Both the position numbers and the translations under genes were made by a program. 64,000 nt of DNA from Granulosicoccus sp. (lineage in GTDB: Bacteria > Pseudomonadota > Gammaproteobacteria > Granulosicoccales > Granulosicoccaceae): NCBI GenBank assembly GCA_020627685.1, contig JAHDGK010000022.1, positions 5,038-69,037 of the forward strand. The letters are read 5' to 3'. How positions within the stretch are numbered: the stretch's first letter is position 1; each line of letters begins with the position of its first letter. Below the pieces are notes generated by a model. The model was not told the DNA's origin. It saw nothing but the letters and a program-made list of their open reading frames with translations, and did not search any database. Positions 9,562 through 20,092 of the stretch are shown piece by piece.

Positions 9562-10101
9562 ATGGCCTCCGACCGGGCAGATCAACCGACAGTGCGGCAT
9601 CAGCCTCTTCTGGCAGACTACCTGCTGGCTGATCATGAAGGCCCCTTATTCCTCATAGGGACTCGTCCAGCCGATATTTACTGGCCGGAATCTTCGCTTG
9701 AGTCGCGGGAAGTACACGAGTTGGTCACGCTATCAGAAGCTCTGCAGTGTTTATCCGGCCTGAATGAGACCGCGAAAGAGACGAGCTGCGCCGTCTTAAA
9801 CATTCAGGACTTTGAATCCGATCTTGAGCCTTTAATGGGTCGGGCCGTAAGAGCTTTCCCTCATCGTCTCATCGTCTACACTCTTGTCAATCAAACGTCT
9901 GACGCGCTGTTTTATTCCTTCGGTTTTAAAAAGCTCAATGTGCTGCAGGGGGCCGAATCGGCTCAGCACTATCAGTGGTATGAGTTTCGGCTAAGTCACT
10001 ACAAGCCGCAGCCAGATTGGCTGAACTCGCGATTTTGGGCAAACCCGGAACGCTTCGACCTGGATGAGGACGAAGATGTGTATGCGGACGAGGAAGAGTA
10101 A
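9562..10101 (+). CDS. DUF6231 family protein
   Basis: 179 residues from ATG 9562; the longer 217-residue track ORF would overlap the DUF1244 gene out of frame. The C-terminal segment YKPQPDWLNSRFWANPERFD resembles the conserved end of DUF6231 proteins of Pseudomonas, where the gene also neighbours DUF1244. The core looks like a degenerate Rossmann or methyltransferase-like fold without clear cofactor motifs. The tail is strongly acidic (DLDEDEDVYADEEE). Function is unknown. It starts seven bases after the DUF1244 stop, probably as one operon. Confidence 0.75.
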   Translation: MASDRADQPTVRHQPLLADYLLADHEGPLFLIGTRPADIYWPESSLESREVHELVTLSEALQCLSGLNETAKETSCAVLNIQDFESDLEPLMGRAVRAFPHRLIVYTLVNQTSDALFYSFGFKKLNVLQGAESAQHYQWYEFRLSHYKPQPDWLNSRFWANPERFDLDEDEDVYADEEE

Positions 10102-10203
10102 CGCTCGTTGCGTCGCTTAATCAGCATTGCAAGCTTGGAACGTCAAAAAGGCGATCTGCCTGAAGCCTCCACGCGAATAAGACTACTATACTAGGAGAGA
10201 CAC

Positions 10204-11241
10204 GTGAGTATCATCAGGATTACTGAGCTGTTGGGAGATGGCATCGGTCCAGAACTGGCCGAGTCTGTTCACGCTGTTGCAGAGTCCCTGCCAGTGGATT
10301 TCGAATTTGTCCCGGTGGATTGGTCCCTTGAGAACCGTGAAGCTCGGGGCGATGATGTCATTGATGAAGCCGAGGCTTCCATGCGGGAAACTAAGCTGGC
10401 GGTCAAATACCCCACGGTCACCAATAAAAGAAGCCCAAACGCCTTAATCAGGCGGCGATGCGATTTCAGTGTTATCTACCGACCTGCAATCTCGATTAAG
10501 GGGATACACAGTAACTTCAAAGAAAACGTCAACCTGCACATTGTTCGTATTGCAACTGGCGGTACCTATGATGATCCGGGTCAGCTTATCGGTAAAGATG
10601 CCGCGGTTTCGCTCAGAATGGTTGAACGTAAACCCTGTGAGCAAGCGGCCAAGTTTGCGTTTCAGCTGGCCCGAAGTAAGGGGATGACCTACGGAGACAG
10701 TCACTATTCCATGACCAGCTCCTCCAAGCATACGATTCAACGGGTAACCGACGGGTTATTTGAATCTGTTGTCTCGGAGGTGCACAAGGACTTTACCGAT
10801 GTCGAGCACAACGTAGAGTTGTTCGATGCTTTGCTTGCCAAAATCATTATTGATCCTTCCGCCTACGAAGTTGTGCTGGTTCTGAACGAGTACGGTGATT
10901 TTCTTTCAGACATGGCGTCCGGTCTTGTTGGTAGTCTTGGTACCGGGGCCAGTGGTAACTACTCCTTCGACGAAAACAACGACGTAGACATTGCCATGTT
11001 CGATCCGGCGGGCGGAACCGCACCTGACATCGCTGGAAAAAACGTTGCTAACCCTGCGGCGGTTCTCTTGGCATTCGGCATGCTACTAGATCATGTAGAC
11101 CGCTACGATCTGGGTCATGCTTTACGTTTGAGTTTATTGGGTTGTATTGAAAATGGTCACAGCACACGAGATTTGGGCGGTAAACTTAATACCGACGAAT
11201 TTACACAGGTTGTCATTGACAACATCCCGGCACATCTTTAG
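10204..11241 (+). CDS. Divergent isocitrate/isopropylmalate dehydrogenase family enzyme, NAD-type
   Basis: 345 residues of the beta-decarboxylating dehydrogenase family. It opens with LLGDGIGPEL. The substrate-site pattern is mostly kept: SPNALIRR (S, N, R), a second Arg in VIYRPA, then R and Y seven apart in VRIATGGTYDD. The usual ENTE/NSED between them is replaced by IATGG. The lysine region reads SKHTIQRVTDGLF (normally KaNimKltDGlF). The metal aspartates in GDFLSD are intact. APDIAGKN matches the NAD-binding rather than the NADP-binding version. GTG 10204 follows AGGAGAG. It lies 57 bases before sucA, so producing 2-oxoglutarate for that complex is a reasonable inference, but the substrate could differ. 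Confidence 0.8.
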   Translation: MSIIRITELLGDGIGPELAESVHAVAESLPVDFEFVPVDWSLENREARGDDVIDEAEASMRETKLAVKYPTVTNKRSPNALIRRRCDFSVIYRPAISIKGIHSNFKENVNLHIVRIATGGTYDDPGQLIGKDAAVSLRMVERKPCEQAAKFAFQLARSKGMTYGDSHYSMTSSSKHTIQRVTDGLFESVVSEVHKDFTDVEHNVELFDALLAKIIIDPSAYEVVLVLNEYGDFLSDMASGLVGSLGTGASGNYSFDENNDVDIAMFDPAGGTAPDIAGKNVANPAAVLLAFGMLLDHVDRYDLGHALRLSLLGCIENGHSTRDLGGKLNTDEFTQVVIDNIPAHL

Positions 11242-11298
11242 CCGGATAACAGCAAATCCTCAGGGCCTTAACGGGTCGATCGGGTCAGGACCTAATCA

Positions 11299-14175
11299 AT
11301 GAGTGCAACGCCGAAGTCAGTCAACGCTAAGCCGGGAATGCAGGAGCAGTGGGACACCTCCATGCTCGGTGGGGCTAACTCCCCCTGGCTTGAGAGTCAG
11401 TACGAACAGTACTTACGCGATCCCAATTCTGTTGACGAAGCGTGGCGTGATTACTTCGCCTCGCTGCCAATGGTTGCTGAAAACGCTCGTGAAGTTGCTC
11501 ATTCTGAAATTCGAGACCAATTCAGACAGTTAGCTAAGTCACCAATGGCTCGCGCCGCGGGAAGCACTAGCGCTGGCGGTGCAACGGGTGCGGTCGAACT
11601 CAAACAAATCTACGTAACCCAGTTAATCAATGCGTATCGAGTGCGCGGCCACCAGTTGGCCAAGACCGATCCATTGGGCCACCAGTCGACCGCTAAGGTT
11701 CGCGAGTTGCGTTTGCATGAAAACGGTTTGTCGGACATGGACCTCGATACCGTATTTCCAACACCCTCTTTAGAAGGTATCGATCGGGCACCGCTTAGAG
11801 ATATTATTTCTCACCTTGAAAAATGTTATTGCAGCTCTATCGGCTACGAGTTCATGTACATCGATTACACGCCGCAAAAGGATTGGTTGCAGCAGCGCAT
11901 CGAAAGCGTCGCCTCTTCACCGCAACTCAACGCTGAGACTAAGCAGTGGATTTTGCAGCGCGTTACTGCGGCTGAAAGTATGGAGCGTCACCTGGGTTCG
12001 CGTTATGTCGGACAGAAGCGGTTCTCTTTAGAAGGTGGCGAGAGCCTCATCTTAATCATGAGCGAGCTGGTGAAGCGTGCTGGTGCTGCCGGTGTAAAGG
12101 ACATGGTCCTGGGTATGGCGCATCGCGGCAGACTCAACGTGCTGGTGAACATCTTAGGTAAAAACCCGGCAGATCTGTTTCAGGAATTCGAAGGTAAGCA
12201 TGATGAAAGCTTGTCTTCAGGCGATGTTAAATACCATCAAGGGTTTAGCTCGGATATCCGAACACCGCACGGTCATATGCACCTGTCGCTGGCGTTTAAC
12301 CCATCGCATTTAGAAATTGTCTCGCCAGTGGTAGAAGGTTCTGTTCGTTCTCGTCAGGATCGCTACGGTGATAAAGACGGCGAAAAAGTTATTCCTATCG
12401 CGATTCACGGTGATGCGGCGTTCGCCGGTCAGGGTGTTGTGATGGAAACATTCAATATGGCGGATTCACGAGGATTCTCTACCAAGGGTACGGTGCACAT
12501 CATCGTGAACAACCAGATCGGCTTTACCACCAGTAACGTTGCCGATGCACGATCCACACTCTATGCAACTGATGTTGCGAAGATGATCAACGCTCCGATT
12601 TTCCATGTAAACGGCGATGATCCGGAAGCGGTGTACTTCGTGACTCAGCTTGCGCTGGATTTTCGTATGGCGTTCAACAAAGACGTTGTTATCGACATGG
12701 TTTGTTACCGACGTCACGGCCATAACGAGACTGATGAGCCATCGGTGACTCAGCCTATTATGTACAAGTCGATAAAGGCGTTGCCGACCACCCGAGCCAT
12801 CTATGCAGAGAAGCTGGTTGCCGAAGGTGTATTGACAGCTGCCGAGGCTGACAAGTTGGTGGAAAGCTACAGACAATCCTTGGACGACGGCGTTAATGTG
12901 GCCCCGGGTGTGATTGAAGGCTTGGCGGAAGCACCGGAGTTGCAAGTCGACTGGTCAAAATATGTCGCAAAAGACTGGCGAGTGCCTTACGAAGGTAAAG
13001 TGCCGTTAGACAGAATTCAGGCCTTAGCCACACAACTGGGCACATTGCCAGACGGGTTGGTGCTGCATTCGCGCGTTAAAAAAATCGTCGAAGATCGGCG
13101 CAAAATGACAGCCGGTGCATTGCCACTTGATTGGGGCTTTGCAGAGACCATGGCCTACGCAACACTGCTTGACGAAGGCTATTCGGTTCGACTATCCGGA
13201 CAGGATTGCGGTCGGGGTACATTTGCTCACCGTCACGCGGTGCTACACAACCAGTCGGAAATGGGCGCTTACGTTCCACTCAGAGAGCTCACCGACAAAG
13301 CCAATTTTCTCGTTATCGATTCAGTCCTCTCGGAAGAAGCGGTACTCGGATTTGAGTATGGTTATGCCACGGCCGATCCAAACACGCTGGTTATCTGGGA
13401 GGCTCAGTTTGGTGACTTCGCAAACGGTGCTCAGGTTCTAATCGATCAGTTCATTAGCTCGGGTGAAACCAAGTGGGGTCGCCTGTGCGGTTTGACCTTG
13501 CTGTTACCTCATGGTTACGAAGGGCAGGGACCTGAACATTCATCAGCCCGTTTGGAGCGCTTCCTACAATTATGTGCTGAAGACAACATGCAGGTTCTGG
13601 TGCCGAGCACGCCGGCACAGGCTTATCATATGCTTCGCCGCCAAATGGTTCGTCCTATGCGACGCCCTATGATTGTTATGTCGCCCAAAAGCTTACTGCG
13701 ACATAAGCTGGCGGTATCGACGCTGGAAGATCTGGCCGAAGGTACCTTTCAGCCAGTATTGCCGGAAGTTGACGACCTTGATCCGAAGAAAGTCGACCGT
13801 TTGGTCTTTTGCAGTGGCAAGGTTTACTACGACTTGTTGGAAGCTCGCCGCAAGCAGGAAATGGACAATGTTGCGCTGGTTCGTCTGGAGCAGCTTTACC
13901 CGTTCCCTTACGATGAAATGCACGCTGCCGTGCAGCAGTACCCGAATGCAAAAAACATCGTATGGTGTCAGGAAGAGCCTCGCAACCAAGGCGCTTGGCG
14001 CTCTAACCGACACCGTATTGAGCGAGTCATGCCTAAATCGGTTGAGGTACTCGAATTTGCAGGAAGATCACCATCTGCCTCACCTGCCAGTGGGTATATG
14101 AGCCAGCATCTGATTGAACAAAAGCGTCTGGTGGAAGAGTGCTTGGGCTTGATACCCAACAGCCAGACTTACTAA
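11299..14175 (+). CDS. sucA: 2-oxoglutarate dehydrogenase E1 subunit
   Basis: Thiamine-diphosphate-dependent decarboxylase of the 2-oxoglutarate dehydrogenase complex (TCA cycle, cytoplasm). 958 residues against about 933 in E. coli. The N-terminus has the E1o linker (SPWLESQYEQYLRDP). Middle motifs include AHRGRLNVLVN, GDAAFAGQGVVMETFN and the ThDP-binding VNNQIGFTT. The C-terminal transketolase-like part has EGQGPEHSSARLERFLQL and WCQEEPRNQGAW. It is followed after 41 bases by sucB in the same direction. The divergent dehydrogenase gene precedes it, probably in one transcript. No promoter is obvious in the 57-base gap. Confidence 0.97.
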   Translation: MSATPKSVNAKPGMQEQWDTSMLGGANSPWLESQYEQYLRDPNSVDEAWRDYFASLPMVAENAREVAHSEIRDQFRQLAKSPMARAAGSTSAGGATGAVELKQIYVTQLINAYRVRGHQLAKTDPLGHQSTAKVRELRLHENGLSDMDLDTVFPTPSLEGIDRAPLRDIISHLEKCYCSSIGYEFMYIDYTPQKDWLQQRIESVASSPQLNAETKQWILQRVTAAESMERHLGSRYVGQKRFSLEGGESLILIMSELVKRAGAAGVKDMVLGMAHRGRLNVLVNILGKNPADLFQEFEGKHDESLSSGDVKYHQGFSSDIRTPHGHMHLSLAFNPSHLEIVSPVVEGSVRSRQDRYGDKDGEKVIPIAIHGDAAFAGQGVVMETFNMADSRGFSTKGTVHIIVNNQIGFTTSNVADARSTLYATDVAKMINAPIFHVNGDDPEAVYFVTQLALDFRMAFNKDVVIDMVCYRRHGHNETDEPSVTQPIMYKSIKALPTTRAIYAEKLVAEGVLTAAEADKLVESYRQSLDDGVNVAPGVIEGLAEAPELQVDWSKYVAKDWRVPYEGKVPLDRIQALATQLGTLPDGLVLHSRVKKIVEDRRKMTAGALPLDWGFAETMAYATLLDEGYSVRLSGQDCGRGTFAHRHAVLHNQSEMGAYVPLRELTDKANFLVIDSVLSEEAVLGFEYGYATADPNTLVIWEAQFGDFANGAQVLIDQFISSGETKWGRLCGLTLLLPHGYEGQGPEHSSARLERFLQLCAEDNMQVLVPSTPAQAYHMLRRQMVRPMRRPMIVMSPKSLLRHKLAVSTLEDLAEGTFQPVLPEVDDLDPKKVDRLVFCSGKVYYDLLEARRKQEMDNVALVRLEQLYPFPYDEMHAAVQQYPNAKNIVWCQEEPRNQGAWRSNRHRIERVMPKSVEVLEFAGRSPSASPASGYMSQHLIEQKRLVEECLGLIPNSQTY

Positions 14176-14216
14176 TCTACACTTAACTACTTGAATAAAA
14201 CTCAAAGGCCAGCTTC

Positions 14217-15458
14217 ATGACATCCGAGATCAAAGTGCCGACATTGCCCGAGTCAATTGCAGATGCATTGATTGTGACGTGGCACAAAAAGGAAGGCGAC
14301 CCCGTCAGCCGCGATGAAGTACTCGTTGATATCGAAACCGATAAGGTTGTGATGGAAGTTCCGGCTGCCGAAGATGGTGTGCTGGGCAAAATCATCGAGC
14401 CTGAAGGTACGACGGTGTCTGCGCACCAGGTTATTGGGTCTATTGAAGCTTCTGATGGTGCCGCGGCTGCGCCTGTCGCTGCTGCAAGCGCAGCAGCTGC
14501 CGAACCCGCCGCTGAGCCGGAAAATTCCAGTGCAGGACAAACCAGTCCTTCGGTGCGAAAGCTGTTGGACAAGCATGGTTTAAGTGCCTCTGATGTTAAA
14601 GGCTCTGGCAAGAATGGCCGAATTTCCAAAGAAGATGTTGAGCAGCACGTTGCCGGTGGTAGCAAGGCTTCTGCTCCTGCAGCACCTGTGACGAATATTG
14701 CACCCGCTGCCCCGGCAGCTGCCAGTGCTGCGCCATTGCCGATTGTTGCCGATGGTGAGCGCGTTGAAAAACGCGTACCGATGTCACGCTTACGGGCGCG
14801 TATCGCAGAGCGCTTGTTGTCTGCAACGCAAAACACGGCCATGCTCACCACTTTCAATGAAGTGGACATGAGTCAGTTCATTGCGCTGCGTAGTCAGTAC
14901 AAAGACAAGTTTGAAAAATCCCATGGTGTGAAGCTTGGCTTTATGTCCATCTTCCTAAAAGCCGCTACCGAAGCGTTGAAGCGTTATCCGGATATCAATG
15001 CATCGATTGACGGTGATGACGTTGTCTACCACGGCTATTGCGATATTGGTGTGGCTGTGTCGTCAGACAGGGGGTTGGTGGTTCCGGTATTGCGAAACAC
15101 TGAATTTATGTCCTTGGCTGATGTTGAAAAGACCATCGGTCATTACGCTGAAAAAGCCCGTGACGGAAAGTTATCGTTAGAAGAGATGACCGGCGGTACA
15201 TTCACTGTGTCAAACGGCGGTGTGTTTGGTTCACTCTTATCAACACCTATTTTGAACCCACCACAAAGTGCCATTCTAGGAATGCACGCCACACAGGATC
15301 GCCCTGTTGCGGTAAACGGTGAAGTCGTTATTCGCCCGATGATGTATATCGCGCTGAGCTATGACCATCGAATTGTTGATGGTAAAGGTGCCGTTGGATT
15401 CTTGAAGACGATTAAGGAACTGGTTGAAGATCCTGCGCGAATCGTATTCGATATCTAG
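14217..15458 (+). CDS. sucB: 2-oxoglutarate dehydrogenase E2 subunit (dihydrolipoyl succinyltransferase)
   Basis: Core acyltransferase of the complex, transferring succinyl from lipoyl-lysine to CoA. 413 residues in the canonical order. One lipoyl domain has the lipoylated lysine in [11 protein letters not shown] near residue 43. An Ala/Pro/Ser-rich linker follows, then the E3-binding domain ([11 protein letters not shown]...[11 protein letters not shown], about 112-145). A second Ala/Pro linker leads to the catalytic domain ending in [14 protein letters not shown] strong intrinsic terminator closes the operon; the E3 gene lpdA lies 3 kb further on. Confidence 0.97.
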   Translation: MTSEIKVPTLPESIADALIVTWHKKEGDPVSRDEVLVDIETDKVVMEVPAAEDGVLGKIIEPEGTTVSAHQVIGSIEASDGAAAAPVAAASAAAAEPAAEPENSSAGQTSPSVRKLLDKHGLSASDVKGSGKNGRISKEDVEQHVAGGSKASAPAAPVTNIAPAAPAAASAAPLPIVADGERVEKRVPMSRLRARIAERLLSATQNTAMLTTFNEVDMSQFIALRSQYKDKFEKSHGVKLGFMSIFLKAATEALKRYPDINASIDGDDVVYHGYCDIGVAVSSDRGLVVPVLRNTEFMSLADVEKTIGHYAEKARDGKLSLEEMTGGTFTVSNGGVFGSLLSTPILNPPQSAILGMHATQDRPVAVNGEVVIRPMMYIALSYDHRIVDGKGAVGFLKTIKELVEDPARIVFDI

Positions 15459-15487
15459 TGATTTTGTCGCTGTGAAATTGCGATGAG

Positions 15488-15515
15488 AAAAACGCCGCTT
15501 AATGCGGCGTTTTTT
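15488..15515. terminator. Strong bidirectional intrinsic terminator
   Basis: AAAAACGCCGC-TTAAT-GCGGCGTTTTT is an eleven-pair perfect stem with GC core, flanked by A's on one side and T's on the other, so it can act in both directions. It lies 30 bases after sucB and 10 bases before the end of the convergent SnoaL-type gene. Confidence 0.93.
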
Positions 15516-15525
15516 ATGCCGGTTG

Positions 15526-16581
15526 TTAACTCACTTCCTCAATGCCCAGTAGTTGGCGCATGCGTGCCAGTACATCCAGCCCTTGCATCGCTAACCAGTG
15601 CGGTAAATCGATGATGACCCAGTTTTCAGCCAGCTTGTCGCCATCGCGCCGGTAGACATCGACCACGCGCATGTCTGCAGGTGTACCGCTGCCTGTCATA
15701 CCTAAGAATCCGCCGGTGGATGTATTGGTCAAATTCGGCCAGCCGAAAAAACAACCGTAGTTGCCTTCGGCAAAACGCGCTATGTGGCCATTAAATGTCT
15801 TGCCGGCTAAGTTGTAGCGAAACGGGTATTGATGCTGATGTTGGTATCGTTCGATGGTGTAAGTGGCACCGATACCTTCAGGGCCGTACCAGATCATATC
15901 GTTGTGCCAACTCTTGGCAAGGACTGACGGCGGTACTTTGTTGTCGTTGGTTTTCAAAGCATGTGCGTTCGCCGCACTTAAGTCATCAATCATGCGATTG
16001 ATCAAGTCCAGAGTCTCGGTCCCCGCGTCAGCGGGCTGAGGCTCGAAAAGTAAACCGTCGTGGGTTTTCGGGCCAGGATAAATAAACGAGCTGCCGGTTT
16101 GCGGAGGTAAGGGGTTTTGACCGGCTTGTCGCATGACCCCGATCAAATCGATAAACAAAGCGGACTCGGCAATTTTCCCATCTTCAACACGATGAAATTC
16201 AGCGAAGCGAATAAACGTCATTCGGTGCGTACTGGGTATGTCGAGCCAGGGGCGGTCGAAAAGACCCATAAAATGGCCCATTTGGCAGACCCAGATATCT
16301 GAACTTGCTGCGTCATTGGTTTCCGTGTGAACGATATTGTCACCGGCTAAAAATATGTCGACTCGGCGCTGTAAGGATGTGAACGATTCTCTTAACGGCT
16401 GCCAGAATGTTGTGCAAACTGCCTCAGCTCCGTCCATTTCATGAAACGGGTGAAGCCCGCGCCAGTGGTAATTCTCATGAGTATGGGTGGTGAGAACGTC
16501 TGCTAGTTGCGCGCTTGGCGCCTGGTCGAAGGCATTTGTGTATTCCAATACAACGTGCTTGGCGGCTTGCAAAGGGCTCAT
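15526..16581 (-). CDS. Protein with two SnoaL/NTF2-like domains
   Basis: 351 residues from ATG 16581 (MSPLQAAKHVV). The longer 484-residue track ORF would run through the divergent secreted-esterase gene, and its extra N-terminus is low-complexity shadow. Two halves each resemble SnoaL-like polyketide-cyclase/NTF2 folds: the first contains YHWRGLHPFHEMDGAEAV and RVEDGKIAESALFIDL; the second contains WYGPEGIGATYTIERY, the H-rich YQHQHQYPFRYN and a VVDVYRRDGDKLAENWVIID ending. Such domains bind hydrophobic ligands or catalyse cyclisation, isomerisation or hydrolysis; the substrate is unknown. It is an intruder between sucB and lpdA, divergent from the esterase gene. No signal peptide. Confidence 0.75.
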   Translation of the reverse strand: MSPLQAAKHVVLEYTNAFDQAPSAQLADVLTTHTHENYHWRGLHPFHEMDGAEAVCTTFWQPLRESFTSLQRRVDIFLAGDNIVHTETNDAASSDIWVCQMGHFMGLFDRPWLDIPSTHRMTFIRFAEFHRVEDGKIAESALFIDLIGVMRQAGQNPLPPQTGSSFIYPGPKTHDGLLFEPQPADAGTETLDLINRMIDDLSAANAHALKTNDNKVPPSVLAKSWHNDMIWYGPEGIGATYTIERYQHQHQYPFRYNLAGKTFNGHIARFAEGNYGCFFGWPNLTNTSTGGFLGMTGSGTPADMRVVDVYRRDGDKLAENWVIIDLPHWLAMQGLDVLARMRQLLGIEEVS

Positions 16582-16690
16582 GGATGATCTAGTTAAACGG
16601 TATTGGTTAGATAGTAGCAACACGAAGAAGTGAAGCCCATAAGATTCGTGTTCAAGCGCAACATTCGTAAGCAGGAAGCTGGAATAGTCC

Positions 16691-18406
16691 ATGAAAAAAT
16701 CAGGATTGGTATTAAGTAGGCATCTTCTCGCTATCAAAGCCGTTTGCTGTCTGTTGGTGGCTATGTTTTTTTTCAGCGAGTTCGCTCGGGCAGATAGTGT
16801 TCCGCCTACGGCACCTGGTAGCTTGCAAGGCGTTCGGTATTCATCAACGGCTGGTGAGATATTTTGGTCGCCGGCAAGCGATGACTCCCTGATTGTTGGA
16901 TACCGTGTGATTCGCGACGGTCTTGATTTGGGAATTCGCGATGCGAAAAGTGTTTTCGAGCCCTCGCTCGAACCGGACACGGCGTATCGCTACCGTGTCA
17001 GCGCCATTGATCGATTTGGTAACGAAGGGCCTGCGCTTAGCGTTGATATATCGGCGATTAATGGTCAGCAAAATGTGGGGCAGGCAGATGAGCCTACAAC
17101 ACCTGTAATTCCAGATAGGCCGCAGGAGTTACCCGATTCCTCGGACCTGACACTCTATAGTGACGCAGGTCGCGTGACTTTAACTGAAGGCGATAGCAAC
17201 GGCGTTTCAATAGCATTGTCGCTTCAACGAAATGGCTCTAGCGCGCGTCCCGTGCAATTGTCCTTAGAGTCTGACAACGCCCGCGACCTATACAACCTGC
17301 GTTATGCCTTTTCGCCGTCAACCTTGGGCCGGGGTGAATCTGGTTCGGTTGTTACGTTGCATCTGGACATTGGTGTTGCGCCTTTGTTATTTCATGAACG
17401 ACACTTTCGACTTGTTGCTGATGACGGGGTGTCGCGAACGACACGCTCTTTGACGATTGATGTCTCTCCAACCAGTGCCCCCGATATTTATTTGCTGATC
17501 GGTCAGAGCAATATGGAGGGTTACAGTGAACTTGGCAGTCGCGAGGCCTATGCCGGTGGTATGGACGAGCGTCACCCCAGAATCCAACAGCTAAATGTTC
17601 AGCCCAATAGCCGATCTGTGTTCTATAGCGATAGCATGTTCAGAGATGAACAAAGCAACATATCGTCACCGAGTTTTGTACCGGCAGAAGATCCTTTGCA
17701 TGAGCCACGATTCATCGGCATTGATGGAAAGGAGGCGACGTTTGTCGGCTTGGGCTTAACGTTCGCGAAATCTGCCTTGACCAGCACGACCTCAGAGATT
17801 TATCTGGTACCCGCAGCCTGGGGCGCGACCGGATTCTGTGCCAATTCCAATGGTGATTTGGCATGGAATGCATGGCCTACACCCGCTCAAGCGCACTTAG
17901 GTGGAACTCTCTTGGCCGATCGTGCGCTGACTCGTCTGAATATGACCCTGCGTGAGACAGGTGGTGTGCTGCGCGGAATACTATGGCATCAAGGTGGCGC
18001 TGATTCTAACAATCCGGACTGCGCTAGAGATTATGCGAATAACTTATCTCAGCTGGTTTCCCGATTACGCAGCGACGCCCGACAAGACGGACGGGGTGCC
18101 GATGGGAGGGGGGCGGCAGCCGTCATCCCGTTTGTTGTGGCGACGCAAAGCCGTGGCGATGATGAGCGCGGGCAGTTCTCGGTATTTAACCCGTCCAAAG
18201 TGATTGTTGACGCTGCACAACGCTCGGTAAGTCAGTACATCACTCATTCAGATTTTGTGAATAACGATGATTTAGTACCGTCACAGTATCCTTGCGGCCA
18301 AACGTCGTGTGTTCACTTCGGTGCTGCGGCGTTGCGTGAGCAAGGGCGGAGGTTTTTCGCAGCGTTCAAGCGAATTTGGAGCAATGCAGCTACCTATCAC
18401 TACTAG
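16691..18406 (+). CDS. Secreted FN3-domain SASA/SGNH carbohydrate acetylesterase
   Basis: 571 residues. Signal peptide at about residues 1-35, ending ARA-DS. One FN3-like module follows (about 38-125; YSSTAGEIFWSP...YRVSAIDRFGNEG), then a beta-rich linker, then a SASA (sialate-O-acetylesterase-like, DUF303) domain. Catalytic blocks are seen: DIYLLIGQSNMEGYSE with the serine near residue 272, WHQGGADSN near 431, and CVHFGAAALREQG near the end with the histidine. These enzymes deacetylate plant or algal polysaccharides. The FN3 module closely resembles those of the CotH protein at 48.7 kb. The gene sits between sucAB and lpdA with no metabolic link visible. Confidence 0.85.
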   Translation: MKKSGLVLSRHLLAIKAVCCLLVAMFFFSEFARADSVPPTAPGSLQGVRYSSTAGEIFWSPASDDSLIVGYRVIRDGLDLGIRDAKSVFEPSLEPDTAYRYRVSAIDRFGNEGPALSVDISAINGQQNVGQADEPTTPVIPDRPQELPDSSDLTLYSDAGRVTLTEGDSNGVSIALSLQRNGSSARPVQLSLESDNARDLYNLRYAFSPSTLGRGESGSVVTLHLDIGVAPLLFHERHFRLVADDGVSRTTRSLTIDVSPTSAPDIYLLIGQSNMEGYSELGSREAYAGGMDERHPRIQQLNVQPNSRSVFYSDSMFRDEQSNISSPSFVPAEDPLHEPRFIGIDGKEATFVGLGLTFAKSALTSTTSEIYLVPAAWGATGFCANSNGDLAWNAWPTPAQAHLGGTLLADRALTRLNMTLRETGGVLRGILWHQGGADSNNPDCARDYANNLSQLVSRLRSDARQDGRGADGRGAAAVIPFVVATQSRGDDERGQFSVFNPSKVIVDAAQRSVSQYITHSDFVNNDDLVPSQYPCGQTSCVHFGAAALREQGRRFFAAFKRIWSNAATYHY

Positions 18407-18430
18407 TGTTCCTGTGTAACTAACCTTGAT

Positions 18431-19949
<1,519 letters not shown>

Positions 19950-19962
19950 TTGTGCTTTTCCG

Positions 19963-19992
19963 AGTTGTGCGGGTGATATTGCCCGCACAACT
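19963..19992 (+). terminator. Hairpin after lpdA
   Basis: AGTTGTGCGGG-(8 nt)-CCCGCACAACT is an eleven-pair perfect stem starting 14 bases after the lpdA stop. There is no proper T-tract after it, so it may act as an mRNA-stabilising 3' hairpin or a weak terminator. Confidence 0.6.
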
Positions 19993-20051
19993 ATGCACCT
20001 TGGTCTTTGTCCCGACCCTCCACATTAGGAACTAACAGCCCATTCTTGTCT

Positions 20052-20076
20052 CAGAACCCTAGTAGGCAGGGTTCTG
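20052..20076. other. Perfect inverted repeat before the MFS gene
   Basis: CAGAACCCT-AGTAGGC-AGGGTTCTG: nine paired bases with a seven-base spacer, ending 16 bases before the GTG start of the MFS gene. It could be an operator or a leader hairpin. The position close to the start favours regulation over termination. Confidence 0.4.
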
Positions 20077-20092
20077 CTGTCGCATCTAGGCT

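Noticed and set aside
12466-12945. 159-residue minus-strand ORF inside sucA
   Set aside because: A shadow of a well-supported gene, with no domain features.
16582-16980. N-terminal extension of the SnoaL-type gene in the ORF track
   Set aside because: It would overlap the divergent esterase gene and its signal peptide; the extension is low-complexity and ATG 16581 starts the domain.
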